A stretch of 64,000 nucleotides of DNA. Origin: JANSYL01 sp963921255 (lineage in GTDB: Bacteria; Pseudomonadota; Alphaproteobacteria; Rhodobacterales; Rhodobacteraceae). The notes beneath the pieces are model-generated. The model saw nothing but the letters and a program-made list of their open reading frames with translations. It had not been told where the DNA came from and searched no databases. The stretch covers positions 496,001 to 560,000 of the forward strand of contig CAWUEW020000001.1 in NCBI GenBank assembly GCA_963921255.3, written 5' to 3'. This document shows, piece after piece, positions 50,386 to 58,653 of the stretch. Position numbers and translations under genes: made by a program. Every line of letters begins with the position of its first letter. Position 1 is the stretch's first letter.

Positions 50386-51279
50386 ATGGATTGGCGCGAA
50401 ATTCCCTCCCTTTCGGCATTGCGGGCGTTTGAAGCGGCCGCGCGCCTCGGGTCTTATTCGCAAGCGGCACGCGACCCGAACGTAACCCATGCCGCCATCG
50501 CGCAGCACGTGCGCCACCTCGAAGGCGATCTCGGTCACAAACTGATGGAGCGGGCAGGGCGTGGGGTCGTTCCGACGGCAGCCGGTCAGCGATTGGCCCG
50601 CCATTTGGCTTCAGGTTTCGGTGATATCGCCGATGGTGTCCGGGATCTGCTCCGCGAACGGCGCGATGCGCCCGTGTCTGTGACGACCACTCAAAGCTTT
50701 GCAGAGAATTGGTTGATGCCCCGGATTGGGCAGTTCTGGGCGGCGCACCCCGGGGCGGCGATCACGGTAAGTGTCGACAACGACGTCATCGACCTGGCGC
50801 GGTCCAAGCACCATCTGGCCATTCGCTATGGGGCGGGGCGCTGGCCGGGCGTCGACGCGGAATTCCTGACCGACGCTCAGGCGCTGATTGTGGGGACGCC
50901 GGATCTTGTTGCGCGCCTGCCGTCCGGCTTTGATCTGGCTTCTGCCGACCATCGGGCGCTTTTGTCGGACCTCCCGTGGGTTGCCGATACGCAATACCTC
51001 GAGTTCTTTCCTTGGCTTGCGGCGCAGGGCTTGGCGCCCGAGCGGTTGAACCGCACCGATTTCAATTCGCCAAGCCTCGTATTGGCCGCCTGCCGCTCGG
51101 GCGTCGGCTTTTCCGTGCAGACCGCCGCTGTGGTGGAGCGGGACATTGAAGACGGGAAACTCGTCGCCATTTCACCGCGCACGGATCAGACCCGCCTTGG
51201 CTACTACATCGTGCGCACGGGTGGCCCGATGCCAGAGGCCGCGCGCCTGTTTGCGCGGTGGCTGAAGCAGGTCAGGTGA
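50386..51279 (+). CDS. LysR family transcriptional regulator (GcvA-like)
   Basis: A 297-residue regulator. The winged helix-turn-helix is at 8-65 (SLSALRAFEAAARLGSYSQAA and so on) and the rest is a substrate-binding domain with the GcvA-like opening VSVTTTQSFAENWLMPRIGQFWAAHP. GcvA-type members control amino-acid and beta-lactamase genes. Its neighbours give no clear target. HvrB, the regulator of ahcY in R. capsulatus, is also LysR-type, so a comparison would be worthwhile. A T-N11-A palindrome overlaps its leader. Confidence 0.9.
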   Translation: MDWREIPSLSALRAFEAAARLGSYSQAARDPNVTHAAIAQHVRHLEGDLGHKLMERAGRGVVPTAAGQRLARHLASGFGDIADGVRDLLRERRDAPVSVTTTQSFAENWLMPRIGQFWAAHPGAAITVSVDNDVIDLARSKHHLAIRYGAGRWPGVDAEFLTDAQALIVGTPDLVARLPSGFDLASADHRALLSDLPWVADTQYLEFFPWLAAQGLAPERLNRTDFNSPSLVLAACRSGVGFSVQTAAVVERDIEDGKLVAISPRTDQTRLGYYIVRTGGPMPEAARLFARWLKQVR

Positions 51280-51285
51280 ACGCGG

Positions 51286-51789
51286 TTAGCGGAAGAAGCA
51301 GGTCACGCCGGCCCACAGCAGATCAATCCGCGTCTCAGATTCGTCGAGCAAGCCGAAGATATCGCCGCGATTGAATTCGGCGCCAAGCGATGTGATCTGG
51401 AAGCTGACCGGGGGCATCTCCAAACGCGACTGCCCGGGGACGAAGCCATCTGTTGTCGGCAAGGTCGGGTCGGAATTGGTCCACCCCATGAAATTGCCGT
51501 CCATGAAATTCAGCGTCAGTCCATCTTCCCAAACGGCGGCGGTGACCGGCCCGGCGCCACATTCGGCGTTTGTCGTTACAGCGACGGGGGCGTCGTCCAG
51601 CAGGCGTGTCACGGTGTCGATGACGCCAACTTGCGCCCGACCAAAATCAATCCGCAGACCGCTGACGGACGGTGCGATGCCCGACCCGTCCAAGGTGAAG
51701 GTGGGCAGGTCCGGCTCGCGTTCGGTTGTGACGCAGGCTGACAACAGCGCTGCGGCAAGAACGGCGGCGGTGGTACGAATAGACAACAT
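51286..51789 (-). CDS. Putative lipoprotein of unknown function
   Basis: A 167-residue protein with a lipoprotein signal (lipobox LLSAC, Cys19) and a beta-rich body containing two more cysteines (ECGAG and TCFFR) that could pair. No domain is recognised. It lies convergent with the LysR gene (6-bp gap) and 42 bp downstream of regA, in the place where hvrA lies in R. capsulatus; this gene is not a nucleoid protein like HvrA. Confidence 0.75.
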   Translation of the reverse strand: MLSIRTTAAVLAAALLSACVTTEREPDLPTFTLDGSGIAPSVSGLRIDFGRAQVGVIDTVTRLLDDAPVAVTTNAECGAGPVTAAVWEDGLTLNFMDGNFMGWTNSDPTLPTTDGFVPGQSRLEMPPVSFQITSLGAEFNRGDIFGLLDESETRIDLLWAGVTCFFR

Positions 51790-51831
51790 GGAACGGTCTC
51801 CGGACCGGACAAAAGCAGGAACGTGCGCGAC

Positions 51832-52389
51832 TTAGCGCGGGGACCGTTTGGCGAGAATGCGTTGAAGTGTCCGGCGGTGCATGTTCAGGCGCCGCGCGGT
51901 TTCCGAGACGTTGCGATCGCAAAGCTCATACACCCTCTGGATGTGTTCCCACCGCACGCGATCAGCCGACATCGGGTTCTCGGGTGGCGGTGGCATCTCT
52001 TCTTCTGCGGCCAGAAGGGCAGCGGTGATGTCATTCGCGTCAGCCGGCTTCGACAGGTAGTCGGTCGCGCCGATTTTGACGGCGGCAACCGCCGTTGCAA
52101 TGGCGCCGTAGCCCGTCAAAACCACGATACGGCTGTCGGGGCGTTTTTCGCGCAGTGTTTCCACCACATCCAGGCCGTTTCCGTCCTCAAGCCTCAGGTC
52201 TACAACCGCATATGCCGGCGGGCGGGCCGTGGCGATGGCCTTCCCGGCCGCGACCGATCCGGCCGCCTCAACCTCGAAACCACGTTTTTCCATGGCGCGT
52301 TGCAGACGCCGCAGAAACGGTTCGTCGTCGTCCACCAGCAGAAGGGATTTGTCGGGCCCAATATCGCGCAGGCTGCGGTCGTTTGACAT
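51832..52389 (-). CDS. regA: Redox response regulator RegA/PrrA/ActR
   Basis: A 185-residue response regulator. The receiver domain has the acidic pocket (D20-D22), phosphoacceptor D64 in AVVDLRL, and K114. A four-proline linker (MPPPPENP) leads to a Fis-type helix-turn-helix (VSETARRLNMHRRTLQRILAKR), which is the RegA hallmark. It controls respiration, carbon fixation and nitrogen genes in response to redox state. Its own promoter lies in the gap to senC. Confidence 0.96.
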   Translation of the reverse strand: MSNDRSLRDIGPDKSLLLVDDDEPFLRRLQRAMEKRGFEVEAAGSVAAGKAIATARPPAYAVVDLRLEDGNGLDVVETLREKRPDSRIVVLTGYGAIATAVAAVKIGATDYLSKPADANDITAALLAAEEEMPPPPENPMSADRVRWEHIQRVYELCDRNVSETARRLNMHRRTLQRILAKRSPR

Positions 52390-52425
52390 GTGGCGCGCTC
52401 CTCGGTCGTTTCGCCGTTAAACTGT

Positions 52426-52453
52426 TTTATAGGCAACTAACGAGGGCGGTCAA
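52426..52453 (-). promoter_or_regulatory. Promoter of regA
   Basis: On the minus strand TTGACC (52453-52448), a 16-bp spacer and TATAAA (52431-52426) lie between the senC stop (52480) and the regA start (52389). It suggests regA can be transcribed independently of senC. Confidence 0.6.
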
Positions 52454-52479
52454 TTGGTCGCGCTTAGGTTGTATCGCCT

Positions 52480-53124
52480 TTAGGAACCCGCGGCTTCCAG
52501 GAAGCACGCGGCCCGGTCGGCCATTTCCACGGGCCCCAGGTCGCGGTTGAAGAACTCCACGAACCCGTGCTCGGGCAGAACGAGATACGTGAACGCGCTG
52601 TGATCAACCAAATAGTAGGGGTCATCGTCGTCCTGATTGATCCGGTAGTACACCCGATACGCATCAGCCGCCGCATCCGTCTGTTCGAGGGTCCCGGTCA
52701 GCCCAAGCATGCGGGGATGGATATTCGCGGTGAAGCGATCGACCACTTCGGGCGTATCGCGCGCGGGGTCGACACTGATGAAAACCGGCTGCGATTGCAG
52801 TCCGCGCGTCTCCAGAATGTCCACCGCTTCGGCGTTGCGGACCGTGTCCAGCGGGCAGACATCCGGACAAAACGTGTAGCCGAAATACAGCAAGCTTGGT
52901 TCGGTGATCACGTCCGCGTCGGTCACAGTTTCGCCCGTTTCGCTGACCAGGGTGAATGGTCCCCCAATCACATCTGCGCCGCCTGCGATGGTGGTGGTGC
53001 GGCATGCACCGAACGGATCGGCATCTGCCTGCTGACGCGATTGACCAAGCATGACCGCGACCACGGCGCCAAGCATAAGGGCCCCGATCACGGCGACGGC
53101 GGCGATGGCGTAGGTGCGGGTCAT
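52480..53124 (-). CDS. senC: SCO1/SenC/PrrC family protein
   Basis: A 214-residue thioredoxin-fold protein anchored by one N-terminal helix (about 5-27). Copper-binding cysteines are Cys86 and Cys90 in FCPDVCPLD, with a later histidine in LVDHSAFTYLV. SCO-type proteins deliver copper or electrons for cytochrome oxidase CuA assembly and influence RegB signalling. It is upstream of regA and divergent from regB, the classical arrangement of the reg locus. Confidence 0.95.
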   Translation of the reverse strand: MTRTYAIAAVAVIGALMLGAVVAVMLGQSRQQADADPFGACRTTTIAGGADVIGGPFTLVSETGETVTDADVITEPSLLYFGYTFCPDVCPLDTVRNAEAVDILETRGLQSQPVFISVDPARDTPEVVDRFTANIHPRMLGLTGTLEQTDAAADAYRVYYRINQDDDDPYYLVDHSAFTYLVLPEHGFVEFFNRDLGPVEMADRAACFLEAAGS

Positions 53125-53133
53125 GGGCGGGAA

Positions 53134-53149
53134 CCTTTCACGTGAAACG
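53134..53149. promoter_or_regulatory. parS-like palindrome (TTTCACGTGAAA core)
   Basis: The 12-bp core TTTCACGTGAAA is a perfect palindrome. Compared with the ParB-binding consensus TGTTTCACGTGAAACA, 13 of the 16 bases match. It is in the regB-senC gap, near the senC ribosome site. No other CACGTG in the window shares the flanking bases. It may be a ParB site or an operator. Confidence 0.5.
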
Positions 53150-53224
53150 AGGCGCTGGCGTTGATTACCTAAGCCCCGCGTCTTATCAAATCACGACCTC
53201 GTTGATGTGACAGAAAGCCCCGCC

Positions 53225-54625
53225 ATGGCGCTGACCGATCCCGCCTTTGACCTCGTCCGCCAGGATGCGCGCAGTGATTGGGTGCGCTTGCGCACGCTGC
53301 TCCTGCTGCGGTGGCTGGCGATCCTTGGGCAGACGATCACGGTCGTCACAGCCAGCTTTTTCCTTGGGTTGCGTGTCGAACTGGGCCTGTGTTTCCTGGC
53401 GATCGGGGCCTCGGTCATCTCGAACCTGATTGCGATGACGATCTTTCCCGAGAACCAGCGCCTCAGCGATCGTGACGCGATGCTGACACTGCTGTTCGAT
53501 CTGACGCAGCTGAGTTTCCTTTTGTTCCTGACCGGTGGGTTGAACAACCCGTTCGCGCTTCTGATCCTGGGCCCGGTCACCATTTCAGCCACGGCGTTGA
53601 CGATGCGGTCGACCACCATTCTGGGCGCGATCGCGGTTGGGATGATCACGTTGCTGGCCTCGTTCTACATCCCCCTCACCATGGCCGACGGCACGATCCT
53701 GGCGCTGCCCGATTTGTTCGTGCTCGGGTTTTGGATGGCGATTTGCATCGGGATCATCTTCGTCTCGGCCTATGCCCGCCGGATCAGCTCGGAAAACCAT
53801 CGCATGAGCCAGGCGCTCCTGGCGACCCAGATGGCGCTTGCGCGCGAGCAGAAGTTGACCGACCTCGGCGGCGTTGTCGCTGCTGCGGCACATGAATTGG
53901 GCACGCCGTTGGCCACGATCAAATTGGTTTCGACCGAGCTGGCCGAGGAGCTGTCCAATACGCCAGAGCTTGCCGAAGACGCCCAACTCATCCGCGAGCA
54001 AGCGGATCGCTGCCGTGACATCCTGCGGTCGATGGGACGGGCCGGCAAAGACGATCTGCACATGCGTTCTGCCCCGTTTGGCGCGGTTGTGCGCGAGGCA
54101 GCGGACCCGCACGAGGATCGCGGGATCGCGGTCCAGTATGATTTCGTGGCCGACGCGGGCGAGCCGTCCGGCCAGCCCATCATCTGGCGCAAACCCGAGA
54201 TCATTCACGGCGTGCGCAACCTTGTCCAAAACGCCGTGGATTTCGCAGAGCAGCAAATCTGGGTTGAGGGCTATTGGGGCAACGGAGAGATCCGGTTGCG
54301 GATCACGGATGATGGGTCCGGGTATCCGCAGGATCTTCTGGGTCGGTTGGGTGATCCGTTCCTGCGCCGCCGATCGCGCGAGGCAGAAACCGTCCGGCCG
54401 GGATACGAAGGGATGGGGTTGGGTCTGTTCATTGCGAAGACCCTGCTGGAGCGGTCCGGTGCCAAGGTCCAGTTCTGGAACGCGTCCGACCCGTTTCTCG
54501 CCGCGGAGGACAAGGCCGACAAAGGGGGCGCGATCGTCGAGGTGATTTGGCCGCACTCGGTTCTCGGGCTGCTGGACAACGAAGCCACGGCGCCGCTTGG
54601 GGAAAACCAGCCGATCCAGGCGTAA
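53225..54625 (+). CDS. regB: Redox sensor histidine kinase RegB/PrrB
   Basis: A 466-residue membrane kinase with six N-terminal helices. It retains the quinone-site heptad GGLNNPF (104-110), the phosphoacceptor H223 in AAAAHELGTPLATIK, and the redox cysteine C263 in READRCRDIL-type context. The ATPase N and G boxes follow (RNLVQNAVDFAEQ; GYEGMGLGLFIAK). The C-terminus ends LGENQPIQA as in R. capsulatus RegB. The start at 53225 is chosen; a GTG at 53207 is in frame. It phosphorylates RegA under reducing conditions. Confidence 0.96.
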   Translation: MALTDPAFDLVRQDARSDWVRLRTLLLLRWLAILGQTITVVTASFFLGLRVELGLCFLAIGASVISNLIAMTIFPENQRLSDRDAMLTLLFDLTQLSFLLFLTGGLNNPFALLILGPVTISATALTMRSTTILGAIAVGMITLLASFYIPLTMADGTILALPDLFVLGFWMAICIGIIFVSAYARRISSENHRMSQALLATQMALAREQKLTDLGGVVAAAAHELGTPLATIKLVSTELAEELSNTPELAEDAQLIREQADRCRDILRSMGRAGKDDLHMRSAPFGAVVREAADPHEDRGIAVQYDFVADAGEPSGQPIIWRKPEIIHGVRNLVQNAVDFAEQQIWVEGYWGNGEIRLRITDDGSGYPQDLLGRLGDPFLRRRSREAETVRPGYEGMGLGLFIAKTLLERSGAKVQFWNASDPFLAAEDKADKGGAIVEVIWPHSVLGLLDNEATAPLGENQPIQA

Positions 54626-54657
54626 CCGTCACCGCACAATCCACGACCAAACCATGC

Positions 54658-54672
54658 TTAACCGCGTGTTAA
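54658..54672 (+). promoter_or_regulatory. CtrA-box TTAA-N7-TTAA
   Basis: The sequence TTAACCGCGTGTTAA is a perfect match to the CtrA consensus (TTAA-N7-TTAA). A third TTAA follows at 54682. It lies 60 bp before the PAS-protein start, just after the regB stop. By eye it is the only perfect match in the intergenic parts of this window. Confidence 0.7.
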
Positions 54673-54731
54673 CGCTTCTGGTTAATCCTTGGGGCCGTTG
54701 AATTGAGTAAGTGTGTCGATTGGACGTCGCC

Positions 54732-56381
54732 ATGGTCGATTTGGGTGTTGAGGGTGTTCTGCTCTTTGCCGCGATCAGTCTATGCGCCGCGACTTTGGCG
54801 GTCCTCGTCTCGGGACGATTGCTGCCGCCGTCGACCTCTGGGCGCGGGGTGCGCCGTGGCCCCATCGTGTTCGACGGGCCCGCCGTTTACGAGTTTCGTG
54901 AAGGATACCTCGTGTCGGACCTGCCGCGCTGCGATCCGTTTCTGGCCGCTGATATCGACCGAAGCCACGCGTTCAGGGCCCTGACGCAGGCTCTGTCAGC
55001 GCTGTCTCCGGACATTCCCGAAAAGATGGCGTCTTTGGCCGACCGAGGGACGTCTTTCATCCAGACCGTCGGATTGGGGCCAGATGCGTTGACCATAGGG
55101 GGGCGCTGGATTGACGATGCGATCAAGCTGACGGTGGGGCCAACGACCGTCTCAGACGGCCGCCAATCCATCGACTGCGCCACACTGGATGCGCTTTTGG
55201 AGGAAACCGATGAATTGCGCCTGACGGTGGATGTCTTTCCGATGGTCTTGTGGAAAACGGCCCCCAACGGTGCGATCACGTGGGCGAACGCGCCGTATCG
55301 GGACCTGTTGGACACCATTGAGGGCCGCGCGGCCTCGGACAGTTGGCCCCTTCCGCCCATCTTTGATGTTGCCCTTGCCGATGTCACGGCACCCAAACGC
55401 AGCAAGCGCATCCAGATTGGCCGCGCGGCGCACGGCACGGCGCGTTGGTTCGAAATATCGACCAATCCTTTGCCCGACGGCAGTGTGCTTTGGGTGGCGC
55501 AAGACATAGACGCGCTGGTCGCCGCCGAGGCCGGGCGGCGAACCTCTGTCCAGACGTTGGGAACAGTGTTCGCGCATCTGCCGGTGGGACTGGCCGTCTT
55601 CGATCGCCGCAGGAAGCTGATGGTGTTCAACCCCGCATTGATGGAGCTTACCGGATTGCCAGCGGAATTCCTGTCGCAAGCGCCGGACCTTGAAAGTGTG
55701 ATTGACGAAATGCGCCATCGGCAAAAGATCCCGGAGCCGCGCGACTATGCGGCGTGGCGTGACGAAGTCGCCCTTCTGGATCACGGGTCCGACGTCGGCA
55801 ATTATCAGGACATCTGGGCGCTTCCGACGGGACAGACATTCCGGGTCAGCGGCCGCCCCTATCCCGACGGGGCCCTTGCACTGATGTTCGAAGACATTTC
55901 CGACGATATGGAATTGACCCGACAGTTTCGGACCGAGCTGGACCTCCTGCGCAGCGTCATCGACGCGCAGCCCGTCGCCCTGGCTGTCATTGGACCGGAC
56001 GGCCGCGTGACTTTGAGGAACACCCGGTTCAGCGAAATCCTCGGCGCGGTGGCGGAGCAGGAGGACACAGAACCGGAGGCATGGCGCCAGACACCGCTCG
56101 GGCAAGAGATCGCCGCTGCGCAGATCGCCTTGGCGGCCCGGAAAAACCCGGATGCAGCCATGTCGCGCACCCTAAAGGTCGGCGGCGGGTCAAGCCTTCT
56201 GTGCACGGTCTCTCGTGTCGTCGGCGGGGCGACCCTTGTGACGCTGAAGCAGGATCCTGGCAGCCTCGCGCTGGCGCAGCTTGTCGAAGGCGACCCTGTC
56301 GCGCGGGACGCGGCGCAGCGGCGTGCGTCTGATCGGGATGTGCGTCCGGGACCACAGCCCGTCGCCCACGGCATCGGGTAA
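54732..56381 (+). CDS. PAS-domain protein lacking a kinase domain (DivL position)
   Basis: A 549-residue protein with one N-terminal helix (about 5-25) and at least three PAS-like modules: about 190-270, 280-400 (VFAHLPVGLAVFDRRRKLMVFN) and 400-530 (VIDAQPVALAVIGPDGRVTL). No histidine-kinase H-box or ATPase follows; the last 18 residues are low-complexity. It sits directly upstream of tsaE-amgK, where Caulobacter-type genomes carry divL. A CtrA box lies upstream. Its role as a signal scaffold is inferred. Confidence 0.78.
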   Translation: MVDLGVEGVLLFAAISLCAATLAVLVSGRLLPPSTSGRGVRRGPIVFDGPAVYEFREGYLVSDLPRCDPFLAADIDRSHAFRALTQALSALSPDIPEKMASLADRGTSFIQTVGLGPDALTIGGRWIDDAIKLTVGPTTVSDGRQSIDCATLDALLEETDELRLTVDVFPMVLWKTAPNGAITWANAPYRDLLDTIEGRAASDSWPLPPIFDVALADVTAPKRSKRIQIGRAAHGTARWFEISTNPLPDGSVLWVAQDIDALVAAEAGRRTSVQTLGTVFAHLPVGLAVFDRRRKLMVFNPALMELTGLPAEFLSQAPDLESVIDEMRHRQKIPEPRDYAAWRDEVALLDHGSDVGNYQDIWALPTGQTFRVSGRPYPDGALALMFEDISDDMELTRQFRTELDLLRSVIDAQPVALAVIGPDGRVTLRNTRFSEILGAVAEQEDTEPEAWRQTPLGQEIAAAQIALAARKNPDAAMSRTLKVGGGSSLLCTVSRVVGGATLVTLKQDPGSLALAQLVEGDPVARDAAQRRASDRDVRPGPQPVAHGIG

Positions 56382-56438
56382 CCCCTGAGCGGGGCCTCCC
56401 CCATTGCAGGCCGAGGGGGATCGGCTACAGTTTCCCAA

Positions 56439-56987
56439 ATGATTGCCGCGCCAGACCAGCAAGAAACACCCGCGCCCGTTCACGTCCCGCCGCATTGGAA
56501 GCGGCAGGGTCAGCTCATGGTGCACGCGCCCGACGACACAGATGCGTTGGCCCGCCGGCTGAGTGCTGGTCTCCGTCCGGGTGACACATTGCTGCTGGAT
56601 GGCCCACTTGGCAGCGGAAAAACCCACTTCGCACGCGCCTTTATCCGCGCGGCATTCGGCGCCGACGGGTCATCAATCGAGGTTCCGTCTCCGAGTTTTA
56701 CACTGGTCCAAACCTATGCCCCGCCCGGCGGAGAGATCTGGCATGCCGACCTCTATCGATTGTCCGATCCGCAGGAAACTTTGGAGCTTGGCTTGGATGA
56801 GGCTTTCGACACCGCGGTCTGTCTGGTCGAATGGCCGTCCCGGTGGGGCGAGGCTTGGCCGGACACGGCGGCTCTTCTGCGCTTTCACACCCCACAGAAC
56901 GCCCCCGAAAGCCGTCACCTGAGTGTGTGGGGCGCGCCCGATGCTCCGGTCGTGGCTCGGATTCTGGCGCACCTGACCGACCCATGA
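56439..56987 (+). CDS. tsaE: tRNA threonylcarbamoyladenosine biosynthesis protein TsaE
   Basis: A P-loop ATPase of the TsaE family with GPLGSGKTHFARAF, the PSPSFTLVQTY block and HADLYRL. It stimulates the TsaBD complex that makes t6A37. I report the ATG at 56439 (182 residues), but the ATG at 56517 would give 156 residues, the usual family length, and has AGGG eight bases upstream; it may be the true start. It is coupled to amgK by ATGA. Confidence 0.9.
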   Translation: MIAAPDQQETPAPVHVPPHWKRQGQLMVHAPDDTDALARRLSAGLRPGDTLLLDGPLGSGKTHFARAFIRAAFGADGSSIEVPSPSFTLVQTYAPPGGEIWHADLYRLSDPQETLELGLDEAFDTAVCLVEWPSRWGEAWPDTAALLRFHTPQNAPESRHLSVWGAPDAPVVARILAHLTDP

Positions 56988-57970
56988 ACGCTGTGCCTGC
57001 CGCCCTCGACATCGTCGCGCCGGATTGGCGCACGGCCGACCTTGTTCCAATGGCACAAGATGCCTCCAGTCGACGATACAGCCGCCTGCATCGCGCCGAT
57101 GGCGCCACCGCGGTCCTCATGGATGCACCCGTTGACACCGCCGAGGACATGGCCAGTTTCGCGGCATTCCTGACCTTGGCCGATCATCTGCGGAGAGCGG
57201 GGTTTTCGGCACCGAAGATCTACGGGGCCGATCCGGCACTGGGCGTGGCCCTGCTGGAAGACCTTGGTCAAACCTCTCTTGCGGCTCTACTGGATGCCGA
57301 CCCCGACCGCGCCCGCGCGGCCTATTCGGCTGCCGCCGACGTCGCGGCCGCCCTCGAGATGGTGCCCGCGCCGCCGACGGTCGCGCGCCCTGACTTGGCA
57401 AACCTGGTTGCTATGGTCGATGTGACGCTGGACCAAATCGAACTGGCCGATGGCGAACAGCATTCCCTCAAGTCGGCCCTTCAGGATGCCGTTTCACCCT
57501 TGGCCGACGGGCCACGCGCCTTGGCCCTGCGCGATTTTCATGCCGACAATCTGATGTGGCTGCCGGATCGGCAGGGCGTGGCGCGCGTGGGTCTGCTGGA
57601 TTTCCAGGATGCCGTGCTGCTGCCCGTTGGATACGATCTTGCCTCGGTGCTGGATGATCCGCGTCGCTGCGTGCCGAACGCGTGGCGCAATGACCTGATC
57701 GCGGCGTCCGCGGACCGTTGGGGTGTGCGCACCGGGCAGGCGATGCTGCGGGTCAATACACTGTCGCTTCTTAGGAACGTCCGTATTCTGGGAATATTCC
57801 GGCGTCTGGTTCAGATGCAGGGGCGATCTGCATACGCTGCATTTGTGCCCCGTACCGTGGCGCTGATCCGGCGATGCCTGCATGATCCGGGCCTGGTCGC
57901 CTTGGCCGGGCCGGTGGCGGCCGTTCTGGACGTTGCGCAGCCTTGGGCACGCGCTGAGGGGCCGCGATGA
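56984..57970 (+). CDS. amgK: N-acetylmuramate/N-acetylglucosamine kinase (AmgK-like)
   Basis: A 328-residue aminoglycoside-phosphotransferase-fold kinase. The catalytic loop is ALRDFHADNLMW, with the metal-binding GLLDFQDAV following. Pseudomonas AmgK phosphorylates anomeric C1 of MurNAc and GlcNAc in peptidoglycan recycling. The next gene is MurU-like, which supports this role. The start at 56984 overlaps the tsaE stop and the end overlaps murU (ATGA). Confidence 0.9.
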   Translation: MNAVPAALDIVAPDWRTADLVPMAQDASSRRYSRLHRADGATAVLMDAPVDTAEDMASFAAFLTLADHLRRAGFSAPKIYGADPALGVALLEDLGQTSLAALLDADPDRARAAYSAAADVAAALEMVPAPPTVARPDLANLVAMVDVTLDQIELADGEQHSLKSALQDAVSPLADGPRALALRDFHADNLMWLPDRQGVARVGLLDFQDAVLLPVGYDLASVLDDPRRCVPNAWRNDLIAASADRWGVRTGQAMLRVNTLSLLRNVRILGIFRRLVQMQGRSAYAAFVPRTVALIRRCLHDPGLVALAGPVAAVLDVAQPWARAEGPR

Positions 57971-58653
57971 CCCGGCCGGCCATGATCCTTGCCGCCGGGT
58001 TCGGGACGCGGATGGGGGCGTTGACCCGCGACCGGCCCAAACCCCTGATCCATGTGGGTGGTCGACCCCTGATTGACCATGCGATTGCGGCGGCCGGCCC
58101 GGCCGCGCCCGTTGTTGTGAATGGCCATTATCGGGCCGCGCAACTGGAGGCCGATCTCAAGACCCGGCATCCCGGTGTGCTGTTTTCGCATGAAACACCC
58201 GAGATTTTGGAGTCTGGCGGCGCAATCAAACAGGCCTTGCCGGTCCTTGGCGCCGACCCGATCCTGACCCTGAACGCGGACGCAGTGTGGCGCGGCCCCA
58301 ATCCCCATCATGTTCTCGCGGACCGATGGGCCGCGCAGGAGATGGAGGCGTTGCTGCTCCTCGTCCCGCGCCAACAGGCCATTGGCCGAGACGGTGGCGG
58401 GGATTTCGACATGGATGACACCGGTCGTCTGGTTTTGAACAAGGGGCCTGACACTTGGGTGTACACCGGCGCCCAGATCCTGAACACGGCCCGGATCGCC
58501 CGGTCGTCGGACCGGGTGTTTTCCTTGCGGGATGTTTGGCGTGATATGACCGAGGCGGGAACGCTGTTTGGCTGTGTCTACCCCGGCGCGTGGGGCGATG
58601 TTGGGCACCCCGGCGGCATTCAGGCGGCAGAGGATATGCTGCGCGATGTTTAA
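57967..58653 (+). CDS. murU: MurNAc-1-phosphate uridylyltransferase (MurU-like)
   Basis: A 228-residue sugar-1-phosphate nucleotidyltransferase with the N-terminal LAAGFGTRMG and RPKPLIHVGG motif, and the metal-site aspartate in LNADAVW. With AmgK it makes UDP-MurNAc from recycled MurNAc, bypassing MurA and so reducing fosfomycin sensitivity, as described in Pseudomonas. It overlaps amgK by 4 bp and addB by 8 bp. Confidence 0.9.
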   Translation: MTRPAMILAAGFGTRMGALTRDRPKPLIHVGGRPLIDHAIAAAGPAAPVVVNGHYRAAQLEADLKTRHPGVLFSHETPEILESGGAIKQALPVLGADPILTLNADAVWRGPNPHHVLADRWAAQEMEALLLLVPRQQAIGRDGGGDFDMDDTGRLVLNKGPDTWVYTGAQILNTARIARSSDRVFSLRDVWRDMTEAGTLFGCVYPGAWGDVGHPGGIQAAEDMLRDV

